From Litsea cubeba (Eukaryota; Streptophyta; Magnoliopsida; Laurales; Lauraceae): DNA of 64,000 nt. This document shows, one piece after another, positions 34,770 to 45,495 of this stretch (positions are counted from its first letter, which is position 1; every line of letters begins with the position of its first letter). A program made the translations under genes and the position numbers. Location of the stretch: positions 24,884,534 through 24,948,533 of the forward strand of contig CM022953.1 in NCBI GenBank assembly GCA_012931725.1. Reading direction: 5' to 3'. The notes beneath the pieces were generated by a model. The model had not been told where the DNA came from and did not search any database. It worked only from the letters and a program-made list of their open reading frames with translations.

Positions 34770-37387
34770 TGATGGACCGCGCTCCTGCTCGGTTCTACCG
34801 AGGTCGGCAGACGTGGGAGTCCGTTTGGTTCTGACCCTTTCGTAACCGGGGGGCAAGGGCGTGCATCAGCATTTCTTTTTTTGTGAGGGTGTGCCAGATT
34901 TTCTATTTTTACTTAGAATTGCAAGTGGTGATCCGGAGATCAACCTTCGCAAGTAAAAAGGAAATCAACTTCTTTCAAGTTTTCCATTGCACATATATTT
35001 AAGAAAAGAGACATTTTCTTGGTTTGCCGTGAAAGGCGATTTTTTTGGCATTTATAGCCGATTTTGGCGTTTATAGCCGATTTTTGGCGTTTATAGCCGA
35101 TTTTGGCGTTTATAGCCGATTTACAATCCGTATCAATAATGAAAGACAAGAGTTGTGATTTTTGTCTCTTTTGAAAAAATACAAACTACAATGAAAAGCA
35201 AGAAAAGGAGGATCTAACTTCTCAGGAGATTGTGGGGGACCCGTTTAGATTGACGGTCGCAAGCCATATGTGGGCTTCGCTATCATCCATGCAGATGAGA
35301 ATAGAGGATGCTATTGATTCGCTTGGCTTGGCTATAACCTCAGGTTTTTAGAGAACAAAGACCAAAAGAAGGTCCTATGTCCAATAAAAATCCGAGTGGA
35401 CGGGCTTGAAAAGCCATGTCTAAGCCATTGGCGGCAGAAGGAGAAGGCAAGGACCTTGGGGGGGGAGTACCCCCCAAGGGACTTTTGTCACCTTGTTGCG
35501 GTGGTCGGTGTAGAACTTTCACAGAGTTTTCTCTCTTTTTTCTTTTTCTGGATTTCTGTGCTTTGTCTGTCTGTGTGTTTGTGCTTTTTTGTGATGATCC
35601 TTTGATGATCCTTTCTTCTTGGAGAGCTCTCCTATTTATAGGCTTTTAGGTAGCCATTTAGGAGGGCTTATGAGCTTTAATTGTCATAAAGCTACATAAA
35701 GGGAGGAGTTACAAGATTGAATTCTTTATTTTGTAACTCCTTTTTCTTGGCTTCTGATTGGCCGGAGGATATTGAGGGCATTTAATCGCCTTTAATCGCC
35801 ATGATGGGAGGAGTTTCATGGGTTAAATGCCATGAATCTCTTAACTAGTAACTCCCGAATGCTTGCTTCTGATTGGGCCGTCCAAAGAAATGGATTAATG
35901 ACTATAATAAAGCTAGTCAATTAATCGCATTAAGTGGTCGCCGAGCAGTTGAAGAGTCGCGGGCCGTGCCGCGTCTTTTGGGATTCTTCTGTCGATGATC
36001 ATTGATGGATCTTCATGTAGATCGACATTAGATGAGCATATAGTTTCAGGTGTTTGTTGCCAACAGCGGGTCGGTGCCATCTGTCCTGTCGATTTCTCGA
36101 TCGGTCGGGTAGAAAGCACACTTTTTTTGGTTGACCGGGTGGCGATCAATATTGTTTTCGATACTCTTGATGATTGACCCGTGTTTTGGATGGATGTCAG
36201 AGGATTTGATGTCTCAAAAGCATGAATTTTGGAAAGTACCAGAGGCTGGGCACTTCGAATCACGAAAAAACGGCAAAAACCGGGGTTTCCGGGGCCTTCC
36301 CGGTGACCCCGGGCTCTAGGGTCGTCGGCGACCCTGGGCCAGGGTCGCAGGGGTCTGCGACCCTGGGGGGGTTTTCCCCCTTTTTGTCCCGTTTTGTGTC
36401 CGTTTTTACTGTTTTTCAATTCTTTTTTCTTCTGTATTTTTCCTTGACATTTTTGACCATTTATTCGCCTGAATTCCCTGTAGGAAACCTGATGAGAATC
36501 CTTGCATTTTATTTTGCAAAGTTTCCAATTTCCTGAGAAAGCCGAAGACTTTGTAGCGCAGAGCTGCCGATTTTCCGTCAGAAGCTGAAACTGGGTCAAA
36601 CGATGTCGGAATGACCTGAAATTTGGTGTGAAGCCTCCTGAGCAATAAATAAGACCAACCATAGGCTTTTGTTTGAGTTTTGAAGCCGTTTGGGGTCCTA
36701 TCACTAGTAGACTTGCTTTTATCGCGATGAAGATGTCGCGGTTTGATGTGCGGTCAACCGATGTCCGATTGACTTGAAATTTGACAGGGAACCTATTGGA
36801 GTCATTTTAAGATGATCCATAGGCTCTGTCTTGGAAACCATGGTCCCGGAGGGCTTTGCTGCCGAGAGGCCTGATTTGGCTTCCGAGCGTCAAACTATGG
36901 TCAAATGTTGTCGAAATGACCTGAAATTTGACGTGTAGCCCTTTATAAGCATTTTGAAGCCGTCCGTGTGCTCTATCTGATGAGTAATGACCTCGGTGGT
37001 CCTCACCGCCGAGAGGCTTGATTTAGCTGTTCGAGGGTTGATGTAGGGTCAAACGTTGTCGGTTTGACTCGGAACTTGACGTGGAGCCTTTTGGAAGTAT
37101 TTTGAGACCATCCATCGGCTCTGATCGAAGATTTGGTGTCTCCGATGCTTTTGTCGCCGAGAGCTCCTTTTTGGCTGTTGGAGAAGCGAAGTTAGGCCAA
37201 ATGATTTTGAAATGGTCCGAAACTTCTTGTGTACTCCTCTTTTGGCTGTCTTGAAGAATCTTGCAGTTTTTGTTTGATTCTGACAAGATTTGATTTTTTG
37301 AAAGTAGCATTGCCTATTTATGGCAGGTTGCGACTTCATGTACCTCTCTGGACTTGAAGAGGCAAAGTGACATTTTTGGTGTCAACA
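34770..37387 (-). repeat. 3' LTR of the Tat element (2618 bp)
   Basis: Next to the polypurine tract at its right edge. It contains about four minisatellite units (35041-35125), the G/C-run hairpin near 35453, the TATA/palindrome at 35621-35640, the 12-bp GC hairpin at 36339-36366 and the four U3 subrepeats. It is about 110 bp longer than the 5' LTR because of minisatellite units and the GC hairpin segment. Confidence 0.95.
35621..35640 (-). promoter_or_regulatory. TATA box and palindrome in Tat 3' LTR
   Basis: Minus-strand TATAAATAGG (35640-35631) overlapping GGAGAGCTCTCC (35621-35632), the same arrangement as at 1672-1691. Confidence 0.75.
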
Positions 37388-37446
37388 AATGCCCCCTCGA
37401 GGTACAGCGACGAGTTGCTTAACTTTTGTAGTCGATGTACCTCGAA
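37388..37446 (-). other. Polypurine tract with adjacent inverted repeat
   Basis: On the minus strand TCGAGGGGGCATT lies directly before the 3' LTR (37388-37400), the expected plus-strand primer. Arms 37396-37411 and 37431-37446 form an inverted repeat matching at 14 of 16 positions around a 19-base loop, so the purine tract sits at the base of a possible hairpin. Confidence 0.75.
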
Positions 37447-37614
37447 GAGATTTTTGAAAGAGAGCCTGTGACTTGACCAAGAGTCTTTGAGCAGTCTTGC
37501 TTTTTGGTATTTGTAGCCTTTTGAGCTTCCAGGGGAATTTTATGGTAGTGAAAGGGATCACGTACCATCTCGAGGCAAAGTTTTGAAGATGACATCAAGG
37601 ATGTGGATTTGGGT

Positions 37615-37795
37615 TTTGACCTTGTGACCTAACAGCCTGTATGTGGCAAGTTAGGGGGTCGGGTTTGGTTTTGATCGTGTGACCCAACAAGCTGCATGTG
37701 GAATGTTGGGGGATCAATTTTGGTTTTGATCTTGTGACCTAACAGGCTGTATGTGGCAAGTTAGGGGACCAGGATTTGGTTTGATTTTTGTGGAA
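37615..37795 (-). repeat. Three tandem ~55-bp repeats, each a 6-bp hairpin
   Basis: CCTAAC/GTTAGG (37628-37633 with 37650-37655), CCCAAC/GTTGGG (37683-37688 with 37705-37710) and CCTAAC/GTTAGG (37738-37743 with 37760-37765), each with a 16-nt loop. The middle unit changes both sides of one pair and keeps the stem. Confidence 0.8.
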
Positions 37796-38059
37796 TGTCA
37801 ATTTCAAGATTTTGGCTCAATTTGGTAGATGAGGCTTGATGGTTTGATTTTTGGAAGCTCATGGGGCTTGGAATTTTCTTTGTATGGTCCAATCAACTCA
37901 AAAGAGGCATGGAACCATTTTTTTATGCTCTTGGTAAGAGGGATTTCTCTTTGACTAAAAGCTCAATTTTTTTTTAAGTGCCTAGGTGGTCAAACCTGGC
38001 TCATATGGGCTAACCCTTGGGACCTTAAGCTTTTGAAATGGCTTAGATCTCATATGGTG

Positions 38060-38320
38060 TCATTTTTGTAAAGAATATCCAAAATATCTCATTTGGATAG
38101 AGAATATCTAAGAATATCTTTACTTGGAGAGAATCTCTCATATTCCCTTTATTTTGGGATAGGATATCTCAAGATATCTTTCTTTTGGGAAAGAATCCTT
38201 CATCGATCCTATCTTTTAGGAGAAAATCTCTTATTGATTCCTTTTTGGGAGAGAATCCCTCAAGATATCTTTCTTTTGGGAAAGAATCTTTCTAATCTCT
38301 TTCTTTTGGTAAGGTTACTA
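38060..38320. repeat. Degenerate tandem repeat with GATATCT and GGGAAAGAATC motifs
   Basis: About seven loosely similar units of 30-45 bp with GGGAAAGAATC or GGGAGAGAATC followed by AAGATATCTTTC. Many units contain short inverted repeats. It lies just upstream of the antisense gene's TATA box. Confidence 0.6.
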
Positions 38321-38370
38321 ATTAGTAACACTTATCTCTTTCTTCTTTCCTTCTTTGGTTTGCTCTCTTC

Positions 38371-38378
38371 TATAAAAG
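38371..38378 (+). promoter_or_regulatory. TATA box of the antisense gene
   Basis: TATAAAAG at 38371-38378 on the plus strand, 122 bases before the predicted ATG at 38500, with a CT-rich leader between. This orientation opposes gag-pol. Confidence 0.6.
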
Positions 38379-38499
38379 CAAGGAGGAGGTTGGATCTCTT
38401 GCTCTTATTACTTTCTTTTGCAATAATCTCAAGAGGGCTTCAAGACCAAGAGTTCTTCTTCTTCAAGATCTTCAAGACTTTTCTTCTTCTTCTCCATCA

Positions 38500-41400
38500 A
38501 TGGCTTCAAGTAAGTTCCGTTTTTCAAGAAAACTCCATTGTAGGAAGAAAAAGTTCTTTCTTTTTTTTTGTTTCTTTCTTTTCTTTTCTTCTTTTTTTTT
38601 TCTTTTCCACGTGTTTGCTTCTTTTTTTTCCACACGTTTTTTTTTTTTTTTGCTTTCTTTTCTTCTTTTTTTTTTGTTTCTGTTTTTTTTTTTTTTTTGT
38701 TTGTGGGCCGTACGGATCTGGCCGTACGGCCACGTGGCCTGTGGCCATCTCCCACTTTTTTTTTTCTTTTTCTTTTTTTTTTGTTTTCTTTCCCTTTTTT
38801 TTTTGAGAAAGTTTCTTTTCTTTTTTTTTCTTTTTTTTTTTTTGCTCATCATGATAATGCCCCTTTTTTTTGGCAAACCTAGATGTTCATGCATGCATTC
38901 AATTGTAAATTAAATTTGTAACATGATGTGATAGCATACCTGAAAGTTTTCACAAATTTGGGAATTTGGAGCTCGCAGCGATGTTGAGCCCTTCCTGATT
39001 TTGCTGAGACTTTGAGGTTTCGAAAGTTTGGAGTTTCGGAGCTCGCAGCGATGTTGAGCCCATCTTCAAGCTTTCTATGTCTTTTGGGATAGTTCCTTTT
39101 CTTCGGAATTGCCCCGTCATCATGTCAAAATTTCGCCAGATTTTTAGCGAGATTCTGTCATTTTGATGTTTGATCTTTTTCTTTTCCATCCTTTGCAGGT
39201 GGTTCCTCCAGAACGAACAAGGGTAAAGAGCATGCTACAAGCGTACCTCGTCGATCTTCTAGATCTTCTAATCCGGCCGTTCAGCAGGCCTTTGCGAAGG
39301 TCCAGTATGTTGAGAGAAATCTGGAAGAGTGCGACTCCCTCAACAGAGATGAGATGAGGCAGCGACTGATCACTTTCAAGGGAGAGGAATTCTATAAGAT
39401 CATGGTAAGCAGTCGTCCATGGGTGATGGAAGATCAGAGCGTTTTGCCCAAGCCTACCTTCTTCTTTGGTGATGCAGTCCCTGATGACATGACATACCAG
39501 AGGAGATGTTTTCAGTTCTCTTTCACAGCAGATGGTGAGAATAAGACTGTTGTTACCCGGTCGACGTTTGATCGCACCGTCTCGATTCTGAGCCTTGCCC
39601 CCACGTGCTCTAAGAGGGAAGATCCTCCAAGCTGGGTGAGAAGGATAAATGTAATCAAGATCGGGCTTTTTGTTGGCGGTTCTCCTGGATATACGGAGAG
39701 GTCGCCTGTTGACATGGATCTTTTGATGCCATCCAGCGGCTACCAGGGCTCTGATTATCCGTCGGTCGATTTGAGACCGGTGGGCCTTGGTATTTTCAGC
39801 GGTGACGGCAGCAATTGGATCAAGCCTTTTCGACTTCGCGGCCGTTTCAATGCTGACTCCGAGTGGAAGTCGTGGACTGATCGCATCCTGCTGATTGGTG
39901 GCGCCGTTTTGAAGGAAACCGGGATTTTTGATGCGGTCCGTGCCTTTAGGGAGACCGTGATCTTTTTTGACGAGGCCTTCATGGCTATGCTGGAATCATT
40001 CCTCCCACAAACCAATACCTTCGTTGTGACGAATGGTGAGATTGGTTTTTCTTTGAAGGAGCTGAGTGCCATTACTGGATTGCCCATCCTTGGCAAACTC
40101 TATGAGGAGTTTATGCCGATCGACAGCATCCTCGAGGGGCAGTCTGAGGAGTTCAGGCTTCTGTACTTTCAGCTCGTCGCCTTCTATGATTTTTTGAAGG
40201 AGAAGGGGGGTTTGAAAGTTAGATCCAGCAGTTGGAAGAGTTCTAGCTCTTCATTCCCCAACTTTTTTGATAGCAGGGAGTCTTCTGATAGCGTGACCCG
40301 AGAAGCCGGAGCTTAGGATCCAAGTTCAAAGAAGATCTTGGCCATGCAAGAAGAGTTGAGAGATTTCTGTGCTAGTACAAACGCCATATGTCCTGACATT
40401 GCACTGCAGAGAGTCTCGCTGTTTACCTCACTTATTGGCTTGGTGAGGCTATTTTTGCTGGAGGAGATGGAACGCACATCAGGCCGCATTGTATTTTTCC
40501 GGCTTGTCAGATGGCGTTTGGAGAGCAGCTTGCTTTGGTGTCAGCTCTTTACTCCTACCTGTGTACCGAACTGCAGGCTGCTGCTTTTTTGGTTCGGCTT
40601 GGGCTTCCCATGAATAGGGTATTTTCAGCCCATATCTTTTATTCGTGGTATGTATACCACTGTCCTGGCTTCCACCGGCTGGGTGCTGCACAGGATGATG
40701 ATCCTCTGATGATTCGACTGGCTAAGGGCAAAGCCGTGTCTGAATCACTTTTGTTTGCCCGCATGAGGATCCGACGGTTCACGAACGTCGAGATGGGGCA
40801 GTCTTCAGTGAAGCTTTCTCCGGAGTTGCGGAAGAAGGCTTTTGGTTTTGGTGCCTCCCGAGACTCTACCAGGGCGGGGTCGGGAAGGCATTATTCCTTG
40901 ACGAATGCAGAGAGAGAGTGGCTTTTCAGCATACGTGTCGGCACGATGGTGTACCGTAGACATCTTTTCGTCGACATCCAGCCGTATGTACCCTCTCGCT
41001 TTGCTTTGCAGCTGGGCTTTTCTTAAGGCGTTGTTGGAGCGCCTTCAAGCATGGTGAAGCGCTTTGGAGGCTTACAGGACGGGAGAAATGCATGGGCTTT
41101 CTTTAGTGCTGAAGATACTACAGCCATGATTTCTTATCCTGTGTTGCTGACTTCCCGGACTGCCGGCTTTGCGGAGTGGTTCGCGGAGAGCTTTTCGGCA
41201 TATCGGGGGCTTTCCAAGAAGGAGCTTGATGTGAAGCTGGCATCTGGAAAGGGCCTTGGAAAGTCGGATCGCATCCGGCGAGAGGAAGTTTGGGCCTTCC
41301 TTTCTGGAGAGAAGCACAAGATAGGCTTTCTCGGTGACCAGGGCGTCATTGGTTCTGAAGCTGTTCGAGAAATACCTGATGAGGCTTTAGAGCAGCTAGA

Positions 41401-43108
41401 ACAAGAGGAAGCCGAACTTGGCGCTTGGATGCAAGCGGCACAGAGGCAAGCTTCCGTGGAGTCTACTGGCAAGAGTAGACCTATCCAGTGAGGAGTCAAG
41501 TGGGAAACCTGACTCTGACAGCGGGGCAGGTTCCTCTAAGAAGCGAGCCCGCCGGGGTAAGAGGGGGAGGAGTCATCATCGCAGCAAGGGGCAGCATGAG
41601 GACTCTCCTGACTTGGAAGTTCCTCTTACTATTAATGAGGATGTGCCAGTGGATGCTGACGAGCCTCCAGAGAAGAGAAGCCGAGAAGAAGAGACCGTTG
41701 GTGAAGGTATGATTCTTCCTTTTTCTCTTTCCATTTCTTTTCATGGGATTTTTTTCCATGTTATGATTTGCTTCTTGTTTCTGCTTTTCTTTTTTTTTTA
41801 GCAGAGGAAGACTTGGTGATGCCTGAGGTTCCAGTCGATGAGGTGGTGACGGATCCTGTCGAGGCACCTGAAGAAGAACCGAGGGACTCTGGAGTGAATC
41901 CAGAATCTCCAATTGGTACGACTTCTTTTGCTTTTTTTTTTCTTTTTTTTTGTCTGTGACTTGGTTTGCTAACACATTTCTTGCCAGCTGACTTTCCACA
42001 GGATTCCGATGACTTTGAACCCTCGATGGACGCAAATGTTGATGATGCTTCCAATGAGTTCATGGAGGAGGAAAGTGTTCCGCCAGTCGTCGAAGAAGGT
42101 ATTTTGTAGTTATAACCCTGATAATGATTTTCAAACAGGATCATATTCATACCTTTTTGTGTTTCTTTGGTAGATTTTGAAGTGACTGAGGAGGATCCGT
42201 CGCTTCCAGAGCAAGGGATGCCAGAGGTTGATCCAGAGGTAGAGACTCTTGGGACCAGCTCTGACAATGTTAAGGAGATTCCTCGTGCTGAGATTCCTTC
42301 CCGAGCAGGAGTAGCTTCAACTGGAAAGAGTTCTTTTGTTACTCTTCCAGCAGATGATGACATGAGCGGCCGACCAACGGAGTTGGGCGAATCTTCAGCT
42401 GGGCCATCTCTTCTTTTTGCGAAGAAGGTGGTGGTGCGGGTTCTGAGCTCTTGGATTGAGACTCTCTTTTCTGGGCACTTAGAAGCCGGATTTAGCATGA
42501 TCCAGCATGTGCGTGAGATTCTCGGTGATGCTGAAGAGGCTGGTCTGGATGTCACAGATGCCAGGGCGATCGTTGATAGGATCATTGAGCTGGGTGACAG
42601 GTGGTTTGAGACCATGGGTTTTCCTGATGATTAGTTCTTCAAGGAGATGTTCCTGGACCCTGCGGATAAGGCTCAGTCTAACCTGGATGAGGCTAAAGAA
42701 AGCAGGAAGCAGACAGTCCGAGAGAAGAACTTAGAAGAGCTAACCATCATCGGGCTGACACATGACCATAACATCCTTGATAGGGAGGTCGATGAGGCCA
42801 GGAAACGTCTTGAGCATCTGCAAGCACAAGTCGCTGCCAAGTGGACTGCCATAACAGAGGCTCGTGACAGGGAGAGTGCTCTGATTCGCCAGGTTGCAGA
42901 TGCCAATTGACTTCTTGAAAGGAAATCTCAAGATAGCGAACGATGGCAAACTGCTCGGGATAATCTTCCTGGTGCGAAAGAAGGGTTTCAACCCACCCCA
43001 GCATCTCATGGCAAGTTCTTGAAGAATCGTGCTCTGGAATCCTTGACGGCTGAGGCTAAAAGTTTGCTTGAGGAGCTGAGCTCTTGGCTGGAGACCATTT
43101 TTGATTGA
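38500..43108 (+). pseudogene. Antisense, predicted five-exon gene of the Tat element (PMD/transposase-28-like)
   Basis: Predicted coding exons: 38500-38509, 39199-41706, 41802-41915 (or from 41805), 41988-42098 and 42174-43108. The first intron starts GTAAGT; every intron is GT-AG and every junction is phase 1. The intron before 41988 has a CTAAC branch-like site. Exons 3 and 4 are multiples of three and acidic. Exon 2 has GEIGFSLKELSAITGLPI near 40036, then MAFGEQLALV, resembling the plant mobile domain or putative gypsy-type transposon family. Exon 5 ends in a probable coiled coil. Breaks: TAG at 40314-40316, frameshift near 40442, TAA near 41024, frameshift near 41475, TAG at 42632-42634, TGA near 42908. 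Intron 1 is T-rich and holds a GGCCGTACGGCC palindrome near 38720. Antisense ORFs are known in Tat elements such as Grande1 and Retand; function unknown. Confidence 0.72.
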
Positions 43109-43479
43109 GCTCTGTATTATTTTTTTTTTTACAGAAACCATCCTTCTCTCTTTTTTGGTACCACTTGTATTTTTTTTGGTACTTACTTTTTTGTAGTGCT
43201 TGTGAACACTTTTTTTTTTTGGTACCACATGTATTTTTTTGGTACTCCTTTTTTTTTATAGTGCTTGTGAACACTTTCTTTTTTTTTTTTGTTATTCCTA
43301 CGCTCACTTGAATCTTTTTGTGATAAAAGTAGTTGCTAAATGGGATGCCGTCTTTTTTTTTGTTATCCCTACGCTCACTTGAATCTTTTTGTGATAAAAG
43401 TAATTGCTAAATGGGATTTGATCAAAAGGTTGTCATTTTGTGAAAATCTTTTGTCAAATGATTGCTTTGACATGGAAGC
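43109..43479. repeat. T-rich low-complexity sequence with short direct repeats
   Basis: Long T-runs alternate with repeats such as GTACCAC and GTGCTTGTGAACACTTT (near 43197 and 43260). A block of about 50 bases with CTACGCTCACTTGAATC occurs near 43299 and 43369. No coding content. Confidence 0.7.
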
Positions 43480-43740
43480 CAGGTTTTTGTTTGTGGCATG
43501 GAAGCCAATTTTGGCATGAGAGCCAGCTTTTCTTGTGGCATTGATAGCTGAGTTTTTTTTTTGTGGCATCTATAGCCAGTTTTGGTGGCATTGATAGCCG
43601 GTTTGTGGCATTGATAGCCGGTTTTTTTGAAATCCAAGTTTTTGTTTGTGGCATTGATAGCCGGTTTTGTTTTGGTGGCATTGATAGCCGGTTTGTGGCA
43701 TTTATAGCCTGTTTTGATGGCATTTATAGCCGGTTTGGTT
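43480..43740. repeat. Minisatellite of the GGCATTGATAGCCGGTTT type
   Basis: About ten units of roughly 20-25 bp, each with GGCATTGATAGCC, GGCATTTATAGCC or variants such as TGGCATGGAAGCCA. Each unit is a short GGC...GCC inverted repeat. The same core is tandemly repeated in the LTRs of this family. Confidence 0.8.
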
Positions 43741-43749
43741 TTCAAAAAT

Positions 43750-44204
43750 GCAAGTATCGACTAAAAGTCGCCTCCCTACTGAATGTTCTTGCAAGTATCG
43801 ATGGAATGTCGCATCCTTGCTCATTCGGTTGCGAGTATCGATGAAATGTCGCATCCTCGCGGATTTGGGTGCAAGTATCGATGGAATGTCGCATCCTTGC
43901 TTTTCAAAAATTTTGGTTTTGCGGGTACTGACTTGGTGTCGTTTCCCCATGATTTTTGAAATTTGTGGTTTTCTCGAACCTTTGAGTTATGGATATCAAC
44001 TGAAATGTTGCGTCTCCATGGTTTTTTAGGTTTTTTCGAACCTTTGAAATTTGGGTTGTGGATATCAACTGAAATGTTGCGTCTCCACAGTTTTGGATTT
44101 TGCAAGTATCGACGAAATGTCGCTTCCCTGCAATTTTGGAAGTGTCGAACGTGGTTCGTATGCTTCCGATTTGTGCGAGTATCGACTAAGCGTCGCTTCC
44201 TCGC
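43750..44204. repeat. Array of ten 30-31-nt hairpins with covarying stems
   Basis: Units start at 43750, 43791, 43831, 43871, 43921, 43989, 44058, 44102, 44138 and 44175. Most share one plan: a 5-bp outer stem, a 3-by-4-nt internal loop, a 4- or 5-bp inner stem and a 3-6-nt end loop. Outer stems include GCAAG/CTTGC, GCGAG/CTCGC, ATGGA/TCCAT, GTGGA/TCCAC and GGAAG/CTTCC. Inner stems include CGAT/GTCG, CGAC/GTCG, CAAC/GTTG and CGAAC/GTTCG. Units 1, 5 and 8 have one or two outer mismatches. The array lies between the convergent ends of integrase and the antisense gene. A further 8-bp hairpin TGGTTTTT/AAAAACCA with a T-run follows at about 44205. It could act as RNA from either strand or as DNA. 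Confidence 0.85.
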
Positions 44205-44562
44205 TGGTTTTTTGAAAAACCATTTTTTTTTTGTTTAAAGACACGAGGGTCATAAGTTTTGACCTAAAACCATTTTGGCGGTAAAAGGCAGGGTGGACTA
44301 GGGTGGAAATCCCTGAATCCGGATTTTGTTTCAAACCATGAATTTTGGGTTCAAGGGTTGAAAATTTTGGTCAAGTTAGGGAAAGGTTCCTAAACTTGGA
44401 TTTTTTTTTGACAATGAAACGATGAAAGTAAGCATCATTTTAAATTTCTAGAAATTTCAACATTTGATATGAAAATTCTAAAAAAGGATGGGTTTAGCGA
44501 GCGTGTACCTGGAAACCGGTTTTGGCCATACAGGCATTGCTCTTACCCAGTTGGGTAAGTCT
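44205..44562. other. Spacer between hairpin array and integrase end
   Basis: A TGGTTTTT/AAAAACCA inverted repeat followed by a T-run (about 44205-44233), then AT-rich sequence with no coding content. Confidence 0.5.
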
Positions 44563-45492
44563 TCAAGGGTAATACCGCTTTAAGAACTTGCCGTTGATGG
44601 GTAGCATACATCTGTCACCTTCCATGTTTAGGAGTGCGTATGCGCCGTTGGAGAAAACCTTGTCGATGACGTAGGGTCCCTCCCATTTTGGCTCAAATTT
44701 GCCTTTGGACTTGTGAGCGAAGACCATTGGTCTTTTTACCGCAAGAACCAAGTCACTCTTTTTGTAGGCGCGTTGCCTGACCTTTTTATCGAAAGATCCT
44801 GCCATGCGTGCTTGGTAAAGTTCAATGCTTTGTTGAGCTTCGAGCCGTCTCTCATCGAGATTGTCCAGCTCATGGAGTCGCAATTTGACTTTGCTTTCTT
44901 GAGTCATGTCATTTTGCAAGGATACCCTCAAGGAAGGAATTTGTACTTCCAAGGGTACGACAGCTTCGCATCCATAGACCAAGGAGAATGGTGTGCTATG
45001 GGTTGGTCCTCGAACGGTGGTTCGATAGGCCCACAATGCTTCAGACATTTTGTCGCTCCAGTCTCTTTTGTGACTAGAGACCATTTTTTTGAGGATTTTG
45101 CAGAGTGTCTTGTTGAAAGCTTCTGCTAACCCGTTTGCTGCTGGATTGTATGGAGTCGAAGGACAGCTTTGGATTTTGTATTTGTCGCAGAACCTGTAGA
45201 ATCGATGATCCCGGAATTGTGGTCCGTTATCATGGACGAATCTTTTGGGTATGCCGAAACGACAAATGATGTTGGTGCGCAGGAACTGAAGGACTGATGA
45301 GGTCTTCATTTCGTTAAACGCAAATGCTTCTGACCACTTGGAGAAATAATCCGTAGCGGCGAAGATGAAGCGATGACCTTTGCTCGAAGGAGGAGAAATA
45401 GGACCTATGATGTCCATACCCCAGGCTTCGAAAGGCCATGAGATCGCTGTAGGATGCAGCCATTCTGGAGGCATGTGAATGTAATCTCCATG
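44563..45492 (-). pseudogene. Tat integrase, catalytic core and C-terminal part
   Basis: The frame open from 45474 down to 44563 has WPFEAWGMDIIGPI (core start), VHDNGPQF near 45230 and YNPAANGLAEAFN near 45135, then a C-terminal region with KGKFEPKWEGPYVI, giving the D,D,E integrase plan. The zinc-binding part (H..H, CQQC) is encoded just upstream in the same frame. The two are split by a TAA at about 45493-45495 where Gln would fit. The enzyme would join element DNA to the chromosome. The stop position makes this copy inactive unless read through. Confidence 0.9.
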
Positions 45493-45495
45493 AAC

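Noticed and set aside
35913..36704. 263-codon open frame on the minus strand inside the Tat 3' LTR
   Set aside because: The matching frames in the LTRs at 1-2520 and 54735-57242 are broken by shifts and stops, and the frame runs through U3 repeats and a GC hairpin; it is open by chance.
38429..38913. Several Phe/Ser-rich or Lys-rich open frames on both strands
   Set aside because: They are translations of T-runs within the predicted first intron of the antisense gene.
43750..44204. CRISPR-like array (30-nt repeats with spacers)
   Set aside because: Repeat units are diverged with covarying stems, spacers vary from a few to about 40 bases, and the context is a plant retrotransposon.
44205..44233. 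Hairpin plus T-run resembling a bacterial terminator
   Set aside because: The window is plant DNA, where such terminators are not used by RNA polymerase II; noted only as part of the structured region.
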